Notes: generated by a model from the letters alone, not told the origin. Numbered from the stretch's first letter, positions 35,186-46,289 are shown. The stretch: DNA of 64,000 nt from Procambarus clarkii (GCF_040958095.1 NC_091172.1:25310562-25374561); one strand, 5' to 3'. Numbers and translations: made by a program.

Positions 35186-35959
35186 GCCCTTCCATCAGGT
35201 GTGGCAAGTACTGATATTTTATATTCTCTTTTCATATTAAATAAATTTTTCCCCAGGTGCATATCAAATATTTATTTAGATTCGGTTTAGTAATATTTTT
35301 GACGAAGCCTATTGTGAGTTATATAAACCATATATAATATTTTTTTGTATTAGGCTTGGGAACAGTATAGTAAATCTTTAGGTACGAAATATCTCTCGTG
35401 TTCCAACAGACACAGATTGTATTCCTGAACTAAAACAGGAATACAATAGTGGGTTACCCATGATTCCTACACAATGTATGAACATATCTTCTAATGTTCA
35501 TAGCTATCTGTTTGTTCTAAACATATCTGTTTAGCATACCTTCTAATGGTAGAAGGTATGCTAAACAGCATCTGAGATAAAGAATAATATAATATTGGCA
35601 TAATGAGGAATATCCTCGTATCCTTAGTGAAGTTGTTTATCTAATGGTAGAAGTTAACAATTAGGAATATCATAACATAATATAGATTTGCCGTGTTTAA
35701 ACTGCCGCTAAAGAAATTATATGTATACATACTGTGAGGTGAAAAGGTTCTTGTTATAATTTTACGAGATTACAGTAACATGATGTGCAATATTGTCATA
35801 CTAAATATAGTTGTGGTTGGGATTTTCCACATATCCTTGGGACTCTGTTGCATATATTCATGTTGACTGTATTGTGATATTACCTGCCCAGCCTCAGGCG
35901 ACGCTCTTCCAAAGATGCAGTCGTTAATTTTAATGTACCGTGTAACCAAATCTACAGTT
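35186..35959. other. AT-rich unassigned DNA with hairpins
   Basis: Two perfect inverted repeats: 35416-35427/35436-35447 (12-bp stem, 8-nt loop) and 35527-35545/35550-35568 (19-bp stem, 4-nt loop). No gene seen. Confidence 0.5.
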
Positions 35960-36088
35960 TCTGAAATATAAATTAATATTAATTAGTGTGTAATATATTT
36001 TTATGTATAGTTAGGGCCTAGGATAAGTTAAGGTTAGGTTTGTTAGTTCTGAGGGCAATTATATGTATATATTTGAAGCTCGTGGGTG
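35960..36088 (+). repeat. Dispersed repeat G, left part
   Basis: AAATATAAATTAATATTAAT, then GTTAGGTT and CTCGTGGGTG, as at 57130-57260 and 57360-57485. It is interrupted by a SINE A. Confidence 0.6.
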
Positions 36089-36317
36089 GTTATCTTGAGA
36101 TGATTTCGGGGCTTTAGTGTCCCGCGACCCGGTCCTCGACTAAGCCTCCACCCCCAGGAAGCAGCCCAACTCCCAGGTACCTATTTACTGCTAGGTAACA
36201 GGGGAATCAGGGTGAAAGAAACTCTGCCCATTGTTTCTCGCCGGCGCCCGTGATCGAACCCGGGACCACAGGATCACGCGTGCAGTGTTCTGTCCGCTCA
36301 GCCACCGGCTCACCACC
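36089..36317 (-). mobile_element. tRNA-derived SINE, family A, full-length
   Basis: Minus-strand copy with tail reverse complement GGTTATCTTGAGATGATTTC and head reverse complement CGCTCAGCCACCGGCT. The uninterrupted repeat G at 57478 shows the empty site. GGGTG is present at both edges. Confidence 0.88.
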
Positions 36318-36500
36318 GGGTGAAGCATTTATATATATGCGCGATTCCAACAGAAGTCGTCAATGAAACACTGATCCAGAAATGTTCGAACGTTATCAGA
36401 TGTGAGTCGTGTGTAAAGTGTTTTTCATTCATAAACAAGGGGTTTGGCAGCTGGATTAATGAGCATTTGGCCTTTGTTTTTGACAGGCTGAGTATCATAC
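36318..36500 (+). repeat. Dispersed repeat G, right part
   Basis: Matches 57482-57650: GGGTGAAGCATTTA, AATGTTCGAACGT(C/T)ATCAG, GTGAGTCGTGTGTAAA. Unclassified. Confidence 0.6.
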
Positions 36501-38297
36501 ATTAAGTCTTGCTAATATTTAGGGAAAGCCTATTGACAACAAACTATTTAGGAAGTTTTATCTAATTCTGTAATTAACGTGTTGTAATGTAATGTCACAG
36601 TTTTTGACTGTGATATATAAAGTATTGTCAACAAAAAAGTATGGTTTAGTCATTGTCGAAACTTTGCAAATATCATTTGTGTAGGGTTGATAAGAGAAGA
36701 GGTCCCAGAGTTGTATTGAACTTGAATAGTAGTATTATATGGGTGAGTCATATGCTCTATTCGATATAGAAAGAAATCATTTGGGGGTTTCACTGTGGTC
36801 GGAACAATTAAAACATTCCTCCTTTTTTATGGGAGGAGGAAATTCCTACTTTCCCATCTCGTCAAAAGCAAAATAGTGAAATAATAAGCAAAAGTCTATT
36901 CCCTGTATATCATTATGTAGCTTAGTAAGATTTCTTAATGTTATCCTTGTGTTAGGAGGCTACGAAAAGAAAATACCATTTTCAGCGTCTAGCACCCACA
37001 TTATAATAGTTATTTTTTTGCTTACAATAAATGTTAATTTCCTTATTATTTGTTGTTTGTTTATGTAATTTCACGAGAAAAAAGTATTTTGTTTAAGAGT
37101 AATTTTTTTTTTGTTAATGCAGTGGACCTGCAGGTTAACCAAGCTTTTCTCTGCCTCTCACTGTGGAAACTCAAGGTTTGGATTAGAAGCGAGGCAACTG
37201 TTGCCCTTGACCGGTCTTCACTCACTTAGAATTCACCTAAAAAAACTCGTCGCATAAATTTAACATTTGATGCAACAGTATATCTCTCTCCATACTCAGT
37301 GATTCATCTTTCAGAAGATAAAGCAGTGAATGTTTCATTGTTCTCTCCTTTTTAACAATCCGAGGTTTTGAGTATTACTCATTGGATGTTTTGACGTTAT
37401 CCTGCTTCATAATAAGTGTCACAGTTACGTCATGGTAAATATCCCCTCCCAAAAAACCTGGTATCAATGATTCATTGATTTTAAGCTGACCTGTATGTTG
37501 TAGCTAATGTGGAATGACCCCCAGACACCGGTCAGAGTATCCTCTGGTTTGGCTGACTTATCTTGCTGAGGGATTTTCTCTAAGGAGATCTTTTCTTCTG
37601 GACACACAATAAAAAAATATGACTATAAATAAATAGGACAATGCTAGGCGCAAGTTATTTTTTTTTTAAGAACACTAAGCAGTGTTCTTGTTAACAGGCT
37701 GGAGAGAGATGCAACACTCTCCTCTTTCTTCTAGGGGAGAGTGACGAAGATCTATTGCTCCCGGCTGCCTATTGTGTTTAATGCACAATTAATTGATTCT
37801 CTTTAATAAAGCTAATTGAGGTCCAGTACATTAGTAACGGAGGTTTCGATTGTAATTTCCTTTGATTGTTAATTAATAATAATAATACAGATAATTCATT
37901 CGTTTTTAAATACTTTTTAATAAACTGAATTTACGGCTAATAATTTAGCTGAGCAGATTTCTGAAGATTAAGTAATGATTCAAAAATGGGAAACACGTTG
38001 GAGTTTCTTCAACTTTTCACACACATACATTTTCTAGTTTCGATGTCTATCTGTTTACTTCCTTCTACTAAACATTATTCTTGAGGCATTGCGATAGCTA
38101 TTAGAGGAGTTTAATAAATTTAGTGCAATTTATGTGTGAAAAGATAAGTATGGTCATCGTGTAGCTGTTAACACGCGCTTAAATTCCATCAACTTTAAAC
38201 ACCTACAATCCGGGAAACTTTGAATGCGTGGCTGTTCTGGAGTCGCGTAGGCCATGATAGGACTTATGTTGGATATTTGAATATGTTCTATAGTTGG
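36501..38297. other. AT-rich unassigned DNA
   Basis: No gene recognised. A short hairpin (AGAACACT/AGTGTTCT) lies near 37670-37690. Confidence 0.5.
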
Positions 38298-38392
38298 AAA
38301 AACTCTAAACTCCACTACGGGCTCACCATATCCCGTGCTACTTACAACTTTTTGTTCCAAGTAGCTGAATCTAAAACAACAACAACATAGCA
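38298..38392 (-). repeat. Dispersed repeat H copy
   Basis: Reverse complement: ACTACGGGCTCACCATA, then ACTTTTTGTTCCAAGTAGCT and CTAAAACAACAACA. Confidence 0.6.
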
Positions 38393-38524
38393 TTTACAAT
38401 TGTTTTGTACAATTATTTTCTTTCTTATTTTTAGGATTAATTATTTTCTCTAAAAAATTAAACAAGTCTAAGGGAAATGGCCCCCATATAAATATAACAC
38501 CTGAAGGCTTAATACTACACATGT

Positions 38525-38696
38525 GCAGGCGATGAGTCACAATAACGTGGCTAAAGTATGCTGACCACACACTAGAAGGTGAAGGGACGACGACGTTTCG
38601 GTCCGTCCTGGATCATTCTCAAGTCGACTTGAGAATGGTCCAGGACGGACCGAAACGTCGTCGTCCCTTCACCTTCTAGTGTGTGGTCTGGTCAAC
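38525..38696. mobile_element. Mini-element M head-to-head dimer, 172 bp
   Basis: The left unit (38525 to about 38630) is minus-oriented with the longer 3-prime part (GCAGGCGATGAGTCAC end). The right unit (about 38631-38696) is plus-oriented and shorter. The centre is CAAGTCGACTTG. The arms pair over about 65 bp with one mismatch. ACTACACATGT flanks the whole at 38514-38524 and 38697-38707. Confidence 0.88.
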
Positions 38697-38999
38697 ACTA
38701 CACATGTATTTTGAGATGGAAAGATAACGAAGCAGGTTCATGAAATGTTTAGTTTAATCATTGTGTTTGCAAATTACATTCTACATGAATGTCTTTTAAT
38801 GTTATATTATTGTGGTTCCAGTTCCTGTAGAGTGATAATGTGAGTTTGTTTAACATATTATATATATTATTTGATGATATTTAGCACTTTGTTAATATCA
38901 GGCGTCGTCTGACGAAGAAAATATGATACAGACAAAACACTATTTAATATTTAATTTGTTAAGATAAGGACAATATATGAAACGAAATATACTTTTCAT

Positions 39000-39005
39000 T
39001 TTATT
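39000..39005 (-). terminator. Polyadenylation signal AATAAA for the EcKL gene
   Basis: On the minus strand AATAAA lies about 140 nt downstream of the TAG at 39145-39143, in AT-rich DNA. Position and strand fit a poly(A) signal. Confidence 0.5.
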
Positions 39006-39142
39006 GAGATGGATTTTGAGAATATATCCCAAAGGACCTCTAAAAGCCTCTTATATGGCATTTGTTATATTATGTCAAGCTTGGTTGTTGGTTCCCGTGA
39101 ATCAAGATGGTTAGGCTACTTTGCCTCACTATGGCCAGGAGC

Positions 39143-39602
39143 CTAGTGAGAAGCCTTATCAACAACACCAAACTCCACCATATCATCCAACACACTACAC
39201 ATCCATGTCACCAGATGAGGGTATCGGGCCACCATACTTTTGATCTTCTCCTCCCGCTGCTTCATCCACTCCTCCCCGACCTGGGTGAAGTCTGGCATGT
39301 CGCTTGCGTCGACCAGAGTAGTGGGCAGGACAGAGGCGGCCTGCATCAGGCCAAATATGTTTCTCTTGTGGTACTCCTGCAGGAGCGCGTCGTAGGTGAA
39401 GGGGAGAGCGGCGTCCCGTGCCTTCATGACACTGGTGAAGGAGGCGAAGTAAGCATGCAGGAGGTGGCTGAAGCTGGCTGACCTGACCTCTCCGCTGATG
39501 CTCGAGTAAACGACGGTGTTGAGGTCGAGGGCCGGTGATCCTCGACGACACCACTGCATGTCGACGAGAACAACATCAATGGGACGACCTGATTCGTCGT
39601 AT
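39143..39602 (-). CDS. Tandem ecdysteroid kinase-like protein, exon 3 (C-terminal part of domain 2)
   Basis: On the minus strand the exon follows CCTCCACAG and starts by completing an Arg codon split AG/A. It encodes YDESGRPIDVVLVDMQWCRR, giving a DMQ (usual DFQ) metal-binding Asp (about residue 723), then the helical C-terminal part ending KASH and TAG. This follows HGDCWTGN encoded at the end of the previous exon, as in EcKL/CHK-like (DUF1679) kinases. These are aminoglycoside-phosphotransferase-fold small-molecule kinases linked to ecdysteroid 22-phosphorylation and detoxification in arthropods. Database names sometimes read 'uncharacterized oxidoreductase dhs-27-like'. The exact substrate is unknown. 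Confidence 0.85.
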
Positions 39603-40531
39603 CTGTGGAGGCAAAGATCACGTCACGACCGGCGTCAAAGCTCTGATTTAACCTGATGCATCCGGTTAATAGTTATATGCAACAAGCATTTTCGATAATT
39701 TGTTGACATAAAACATTCTTGTCACGAACATCACATCCGAGCTAAAGTATTTTACAGTAAATCACCACTTTTTGCATTTTGGCAACTGAAGTGTCTATTG
39801 TGAAAATAATGAGGGTACATGTATATGATTTCTCCATTTTCAAGTGTTCAGAGAGGCACCCCCATCCCCATGCAAGTTAATTTTAAGTAATGTTCTTTCT
39901 CTGTTGTGTGAATTTATGTTCCTCAAAGTTAAAATAATATGAAACGGTGAACGTATCCCCCTTAGTTCGTAAATGTATTTGTGAACGTGTCGGTGAACTT
40001 ATCCAATCTATCATAATCTATCTGGTGCCACTGTCGGACTGTGTGTGTGTATTTATCTAGTTGTGCTTGCGGGGGTTAAGCTCTGTTGTTTCGGCCCGCC
40101 TCTCAACTGTCAATTAATCACTGTATGTGTGTGTGTGTGTGTGTGTATTCACTACTTGTGCCCGCAGAATCCAACTGCTAGCTCTTGGACCCCTTGATTC
40201 TAACTGTCGGTTGTCTAATGTATTGACTCCCGACCTATGGGTAAGGCTCGCCTCAAGTTTGGCCGCCAACCTTCGAAAACCGTAGATGTTTTCTCTTATA
40301 TAGTTGTTTTATGTAACCAATAAAGAATTATTGCCAGAGCTCTTGGAGACACAGTAGATCATGTTATGTGTAATGAACTGTTATATGTGGTTTGTATTAT
40401 TAAATATTGGTATAGTTATAGTTATTCTTTATACCTCATAATTTGACTGAACATTCTAATGTTTATTATTAATATTTGTTATCCTGATTGCAAGTGTTGT
40501 TACAATTATAATTCAATATAGCGTGGCTCAC
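39603..40531 (-). other. EcKL intron 2
   Basis: 929 bp, GTGAGC to CCTCCACAG on the minus strand. Its ends resemble those of intron 1, as expected for duplicated units. It includes a 57-bp segment (39666-39722) whose reverse complement lies in intron 1, and a LINE 3-prime UTR fragment at about 40045-40130. Confidence 0.7.
40045..40130 (-). mobile_element. LINE 3-prime UTR fragment in EcKL intron 2
   Basis: CTAGTTGTGCTTGCGGGGGT, then CGGCCCGCCTCTCAACTGTC, matches 63355-63440 and the reverse complement of 59165-59245. A TG microsatellite follows (40125-40146). Confidence 0.55.
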
Positions 40532-41809
40532 CTGAAGAGAAAGTTGCCAGTCCAACAGTCTCCATGACACAGGACAGCAAACGGATCCTGCGACTTGATC
40601 TGCTCCTTGAAGACATCCATAATCCTGGGAGCCAGAGCCTTCAGCCAAGTCAGGACCTCTTCATATCCATCGACTGTCTCGACTGCTTTCACTAGAATGT
40701 TGATGTCGTTCTGCATCACCTGGCCAATTTCCCTCTCAGCCCCCTCGGAGTAGTTAGACCAGTCCTTCGTCAGGAAGGAGTATTCCTCCGCCAGGTTTCC
40801 AGATGGGAGTTTGGTCTGAAGAAGGTAGGAGGCGGCATGAAGCCTTGCGAGCTCCAGGAAGACCAGTTCGGCATGGGCGGCATCAAGGCCATTTTTACGA
40901 TCAACCATTTTGAACCCAAGTTGGGTGACGTCCTCCATAATGAGCACCTCAGCATTCTCCTCCAGACTGTGGAAGTTGTACCGAGGAAGTCGTAAAGGCT
41001 CTAGGTTGGCAGACTTTAGTTCAGCATTGAGCAATGGCACAAGCATACTGTAGAACAGACACTCTTTCTCAAATGCCATGTTAGCAAAATCTTTCATGCC
41101 ATTCACAAATTCTTGCTTAGCTTTCACGACGTATGCCACCTCGAGGTTCTGGCCATCCTGAGAGAAAGACACATTGAGACGGTTCACAGTGCACATAAAG
41201 TTGTCGCCCTTCTTAGTGAACTCTTCAGTGGTCCACGAGATCAGGGTGGTCCCACTGCCCTTGTCCTGCCTCAGAGCTGCCTTCACCTGTGCCTCTGTCA
41301 CCTGATCTAACTTTTCTTCCACCTGCAACTTTTGGCATACTGGATCTGCCTGGTGACTACCATTCCCAACAACACCAAACTCTATCATATCATCGAGCGT
41401 ACTACACATCCACGTCACCAGAAGAGGGCATCGTGTCACTATAGTTTTGATCGTCTCCTCCCGCTGCTTCATCCACTCCTCCCCCATCTGGGTGTAGTCT
41501 GGGGTGTCGTCTGCCTCGACCAAAGCGGTTGGTAGATAGGCAGCGGCGACCAGCAGGCCAAATATGTTTCTCTTGTGGTACTCCTGCAGGAGCGCGTCGT
41601 AGGTGAAGGGGAGAGCGGCGTCCCGTGCCTTCATGACACTGGTGAAGGAGGCGAAGTAAGCATGCAGGAGGTGGCTGAAGCTGGCTGACCTAACCTCTCC
41701 GCTGATGCTCGAGTAAACGACGGTGTTGAGGTCGAGGGCCGGTGATCCTCGACGACACAACTGCATGTCGACGAGAACGACCTCAATGGGACGACCTGAT
41801 TCGTTATAC
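40532..41809 (-). CDS. Tandem ecdysteroid kinase-like protein, exon 2 (end of domain 1 fused to start of domain 2)
   Basis: This 1278-nt exon (minus strand, TTTACACAG acceptor, CAG/GTGAGC donor) is open throughout. Its first part encodes YNESGRPIEVVLVDMQLCRR and the C-terminal helices of domain 1 up to GNGSH. There the frame runs on through CAG (41352-41350) into a short linker and then QVEEKLDQVTEAQVKAALRQ, the N-terminus of domain 2. Domain 2 continues with VVKAKQEF (ATP-site Lys), FEKECLFY (paired Glu), an MEDVTQLGFKMVDR block and HGDCWTGNFLF at the exon end (His about 698, Asp 700, Asn 705). A typical single EcKL is about 400-430 residues; here two such domains lie in one polypeptide. Alternative: readthrough of two once-separate genes, but no stop separates them. 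Confidence 0.85.
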
Positions 41810-44015
41810 CTGTGTAAACAAAGATCACGTTATGACTGGAGTTAAGACTCTCATATTTAACGTAATATATCCAGGCTCGGTATTTTACTGGAAATCTCTC
41901 AGTCCACATTTTGGTTAATGGACATGTTATCGTGTTACACATTAACGGACATTCAATGATTTTACTGCACATTATCCTGCTTCTCGAAGCTGTTCTTAAT
42001 TCTTGTTATCGTGCAACAATGGTCCATTGTTCTACAGCTGTTCAGTGAGTTTCTTTAACAAAATTCAAAATAATATGACCATTCAGCATCATCAGATCAG
42101 CTCTTGTCATTCCCTGCCCCACAAGTCACTTTACAGCATGGCACGAATATCCATATATTTTCTAATGTATTTAAAACACTGTTGTTTTATAGAGAAATAC
42201 ACTTAACCCCAAGCTAGTAAATCGCCAATTCATCCTGTAGCTTTAGTATATATATGGTACGAATACAGTCCAATCTACAGCCTCCAGACCCTTGTATTAC
42301 ACGTAAAATACACCCAAATAAAATAAAAAAAAGCCCCAAAACCTCAAATAACCTCATAATCAGTCCTATTTCCTTGGAACAACCCCAGTCCTTAATCACA
42401 TGTAACCTTACCTCAGTACCGGTTGACCACCGGTTCCCACAGTGGAAACCGGGTTCTGGGAAGTGTGAGACACTTCAGGTGAGTGTTGTTGCTGTGACAA
42501 CACTTCACCTCCACTACAACCACTGTAGGCTCTGTCATCTGCTAACTGGTGATAATGCTTGCAGAGGATGCCAGGGAAAAAGTAAGATCCCTGTATTTTA
42601 TAGCTAAGTGTTTGTAAATATAGACAAATTCCATTCAAGTTACTAACTTAGGAATCTTTATTGTTTGTACTTCAATTAAGTTTGATCTTGAGCAAGTTAA
42701 AGTAAATTTCTCCAGAGTGTCAGTTCTCCCTTGTTTCCAATTATTATTATTATCCCTTGTTTTCCCCTGTTATTATTGTTATTATTCTTGGCCCTTGTGC
42801 TTATGATCACTTATGTCCCTGTAGTTTACGGTGCGGCAGAGTGAGTAAGGTTATCTTGCTCCCATTTCCAGAAACCAGTAGTTAAAGCGGGCAGTAAGGC
42901 ACGAATAACTCGCGGTGACATGACAGTTAGTGAAGGTCTTCCTAGTTATTACTTCCTATTTATGCATATGCTATTGAGTCATTCAGGCCTAACCCCCTCA
43001 CCCTGCTCCCTCCTTCCCATTAAAGAACGTGGCACTCTTTACATACAGTCGTTAATGTGGCACTCATTACCAACTGCCATTAGAGTGGCACTTATTACCA
43101 ACAGCCGTTAATGTGATCCCCTCTTGTTCAGGGGCCAGGCTTGTACTTTACCTCAGACGTGTTGTAGCGTGGCAACAAGAATGTTTTATGTCAACAAATT
43201 ATCGAAAATGCTTGTTGCATATAACTATTAAGAATGATAGCCAGAGAGTAGTTAGGGGCACTGTAGTGTAGATGGTGTTAAGGGTAATACGCAGCTGTAT
43301 GTGGCTTGTGTTATTAAATAGTAAATCAATACTAAATGAGGTACCCAGTAGGGCCTAGGGCAACCCCCAAAAGGTTGCTCCATGGGGGGGGGGGTCGAAC
43401 CTTCACTAACGTCATTTTTGCGTGTTAATAGGGCTTTAAAACCTCTTTAACTACCGGTTTTTGGATAATGACCCCGACCCACTGATGTCAGTCACCTTTC
43501 TCCCCCACACTAGTCACCCTGCAAAAACATCTCGGGCCGCATTCACGAAGCAGGTACGCAAGCACTTACGAACCTGTACATCTTTTCTCAATCTTTGGCG
43601 GCTTTGTTTGCAATTATTAAACAGTTAATGAGCTCTGAAGCACCAGGAGGCTGTTTATAACAATAGCAACAGTTGATTGGCAAGTTTTCATGCTTGTAAA
43701 CTTTAATAAATGTAACCATAGCCGTTAAATATTAAGGAAAGATATATATGTTCGTAAGTACTTGCGAAACTACTTCGGGAATCTGCCCCCTGGCCTCCAA
43801 CTTGGGACACACAGAAATGCTGTTTGACAGATATAGATTGGTAGAATTCAGGTTAATCCTTATTTGATGGCTCAGCTCGTGGTAATGAGAACCACCAACA
43901 TTGTAACGTTTATGAACAATGTTGTTTTATCATTGTACTGTTATATCACAGGTCCAGCAAAGGCTTTTATGCATTTTTTAAGAAACAAATTATAATTAAA
44001 CATGGCGTGGCTCAC
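41810..44015 (-). other. EcKL intron 1
   Basis: About 2.2 kb, GTGAGC to TTTACACAG on the minus strand. Contains a palindromic MITE (43534-43790), a G run at 43384-43394, and an inverted copy (43175-43231) of an intron 2 segment. No additional exon recognised. Confidence 0.65.
43534..43790. mobile_element. Palindromic MITE in EcKL intron 1
   Basis: Left end GGGCCGCATTCACGAAGCAG, right end reverse complement GGGGCAGATTCCCGAAGTAG. Both continue with a TACGAAC block. About 50 bp of imperfect terminal inverted repeat, with further inverted sequence inside. Noncoding. No clear target duplication. Confidence 0.65.
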
Positions 44016-44862
44016 CTGAACAGGAAGTTGTTAGTCCAACAGTCTCCATGACAGATGACAGCAAACGGATCCTGCGTCTTCATCTGCTCCTTGAAGACAT
44101 CCACAGTCCTGGGTGCCAGAGCCTTCAGCCAAGTCAGGACCTCTTTATATCCATCGACTGTCTCCACCACTTTCACTAAAATGTTCACATCGCTCTGGAA
44201 CAATGGACCTATTTCCCTCTCAGCCCCCTCGGAGAAGTTAAACCATTCCTTCGTCAGGAAGGAGTATTCCTCCGCCAGGTTTCCAGATGGGAGTTTGGTC
44301 TGAAGGAGGTAGGAGGCGGCATGAAGTCTTGCGAGCTCCAGGAAGACCAGTTCGGCATGGGCGGCATCAAGGCCATTTTTACGATCAACCATTTTGAACC
44401 CAAGTTGGGTGACGTCCTCCATAATGAGCACCTCAGCATTCTCCTCCAGACTGTGGAAGTTGTACCGAGGAAGTCGTAAAGGCTCTAGGTTGGCAGACTG
44501 CAGTTCAGCATTGAGCAATGGCACCAGGATACTGTAGAACAGACACTCTTTCTCAAACATAATGTTATTTAATTCTTTCATGCCATCCACAAATTCTTGC
44601 TTAGCTTTCACGACGTATGCCACCTCGAGGTTCTGGCCATCCTGAGAGAAAGACACATTGAGACGCTTCAGAGTGCCCATAAAGTTGTCGCCCTTCTTAG
44701 TGAGGTCTTGAGTGGTCCACGAGAGCAGGGTGGCCCCACTGCCCTTGTCCTGCCTCAGAGCTGCCTTCACCTGTGCCTCTGTCAAAGGACTGGATTTCTT
44801 TTCCACTTGCGGTTGAGGTCTCTCGAAGTCTTCCAGCTCATCTTGTGCTCCTTTGTCACTCA
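44016..44862 (-). CDS. Tandem ecdysteroid kinase-like protein, exon 1 seen (N-terminal part of domain 1)
   Basis: On the minus strand an acceptor, TTTACTTTTGCAG, precedes TGAGTGACAAAGG. If an upstream exon ends in A, the split codon A/TG would be the start and the protein would begin MSDKGAQDELEDFERP. The exon then encodes PLTEAQVKAALRQDK, VAYVVKAKQEF (Lys about 86), FEKECLFY (Glu about 106), MEDVTQLGFKMVDRKNGLD and HGDCWTNNFLF (His 272, Asp 274, Asn 279), ending AG/GTGAGC. All Brenner-motif residues for ATP-dependent phosphotransfer are present. With exons 2 and 3 the total is 861 residues. A start upstream in the unspliced frame (44947) is possible but less likely, because the acceptor is good. 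A further 5-prime exon could not be located. Confidence 0.82.
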
Positions 44863-45260
44863 CTGCAAAAGTAAACAAAATAATTTTGTAGTCTTCATAT
44901 TGAAACTTGGAGGAAATCCAAGAAATGTAGCTCATGCAAGTATGCAAATTTGCATGAGCTACATGCTTAAGTTTTTCAGTCTAAATGATCAAGCTTAATA
45001 ATGTTAACTACATTAATTTGATAAAATTTAATTGGTCCATCAAATCAAATAACAGATAAGAGGTATAAAGGGAAAGTTATATCTGTGGACAACATTTCAC
45101 TGTGCACAGAGTTGTCTCAACTCTAAATATACCCACATAGCTGGGTAACTTCCTGAACCCCAACCAACTCTCAACAAGCAGATCATAGTTTAATGTCTGA
45201 ACTTTCATCCCGTTTTCTGCCTGGGTTCGAACCTTGGGCAAGGATGGACGACTGGGTAAT

Positions 45261-45371
45261 GCAGGCGATGAGTCATAATAACGTGGCTATAGTATGTTGA
45301 CCAGACCACACACTAGAAGGTGAAGGGACGACGACGTTTCGGTCCGTCCTGGACCATTCTCAAGTCGAATA
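45261..45371 (-). mobile_element. Mini-element M monomer, long form, 111 bp
   Basis: GCAGGCGATGAGTCATAATA through TTGACCAGACCACACACTAG and ACGACGTTTCGG to CAAGTCGAATA. ACTGGGTAAT flanks it at 45251-45260 and 45372-45381. This gives the longest monomer form in the window. Confidence 0.85.
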
Positions 45372-45381
45372 ACTGGGTAAT

Positions 45382-46289
45382 AATGCTTAACTCTTCACCC
45401 CCTGGTCACCCCCTGGTTTAGGAGCTGGTTGTAAACCACTTGGCAGATCGCGTTCCAAGGTAAAACTACCAGGGGTACAGCTTTAGATGAACTACCTCAA
45501 GCACAAAGTCTAAGCATACTAACAAGTCAAACTGTAATGATATATTAAGACCTAATCACCACAACTCATGTACACACAGTTTTCCTTAAAGAGGTAACAC
45601 AAGATGACAACATAAAAATCAATATATATGTGACAACATAATTAAAACCCATTAAAGTTATTGTGTATATATTGTGGGGTGAATGTGGGTCAAGGCGCGC
45701 GGGCCGGGAGCCACACACGTGACTAAACACACATGTGGCTAAACAGATCAAGGGGACGTTAAACGCAGCGACTGACTCCTGTTTATTGACGCTAATGGCA
45801 ACGGTTCTCCGAACTCCGCTCGGTTAATGGTCGTCCTTGTCTCGTGCTGGGAACAGCGGACATGAAGATGTAGCAAGTGTTCCTCCCTTGACCTTGGTGT
45901 AGAGAGCGAGGAACGTCCGCTTGATGGATGGCCAGCTTAAAGTGACTGAACATTTCATGCGCTGAAATGAGTGTATTTATTATTAGCCTAGCAGCTAAGC
46001 TCATGTCTCGTATGATGTGTGATATAGGTCTAGTTGCATATCTTCTTCTTGAGAATAGGTGCAGTTTGCATGAAGGGTTCACCCTCCCGATGACTGCACC
46101 ACGACATATGTAGGGAGACGCGATGACGTTGAGAAGAAAGTCAAAAGTGGTAGATTTTTTACTTTCTTGATTTTTATGTTCTATATCATCTTGTGTTGCA
46201 TAGTGTGTTGCATAGTAGTTGCATATGCCATAGCTGTTTGTGATGCAAGCCTAGCTGTTATTGTCACAGATCACATGGTTGATTGTGTC
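45382..46289. other. Unassigned noncoding DNA
   Basis: No gene recognised. A 96-codon minus-strand frame at 45792-46082 has no domain features. Confidence 0.45.

Noticed and set aside
35527-35568. microRNA precursor
   Set aside because: The stem is only 19 bp with a 4-nt loop, and the flanks do not extend the pairing to precursor length.
39143-44862. Three separate EcKL genes or pseudogenes
   Set aside because: Exon phases, donors and acceptors join all pieces into one frame with two complete domains and no internal stop.
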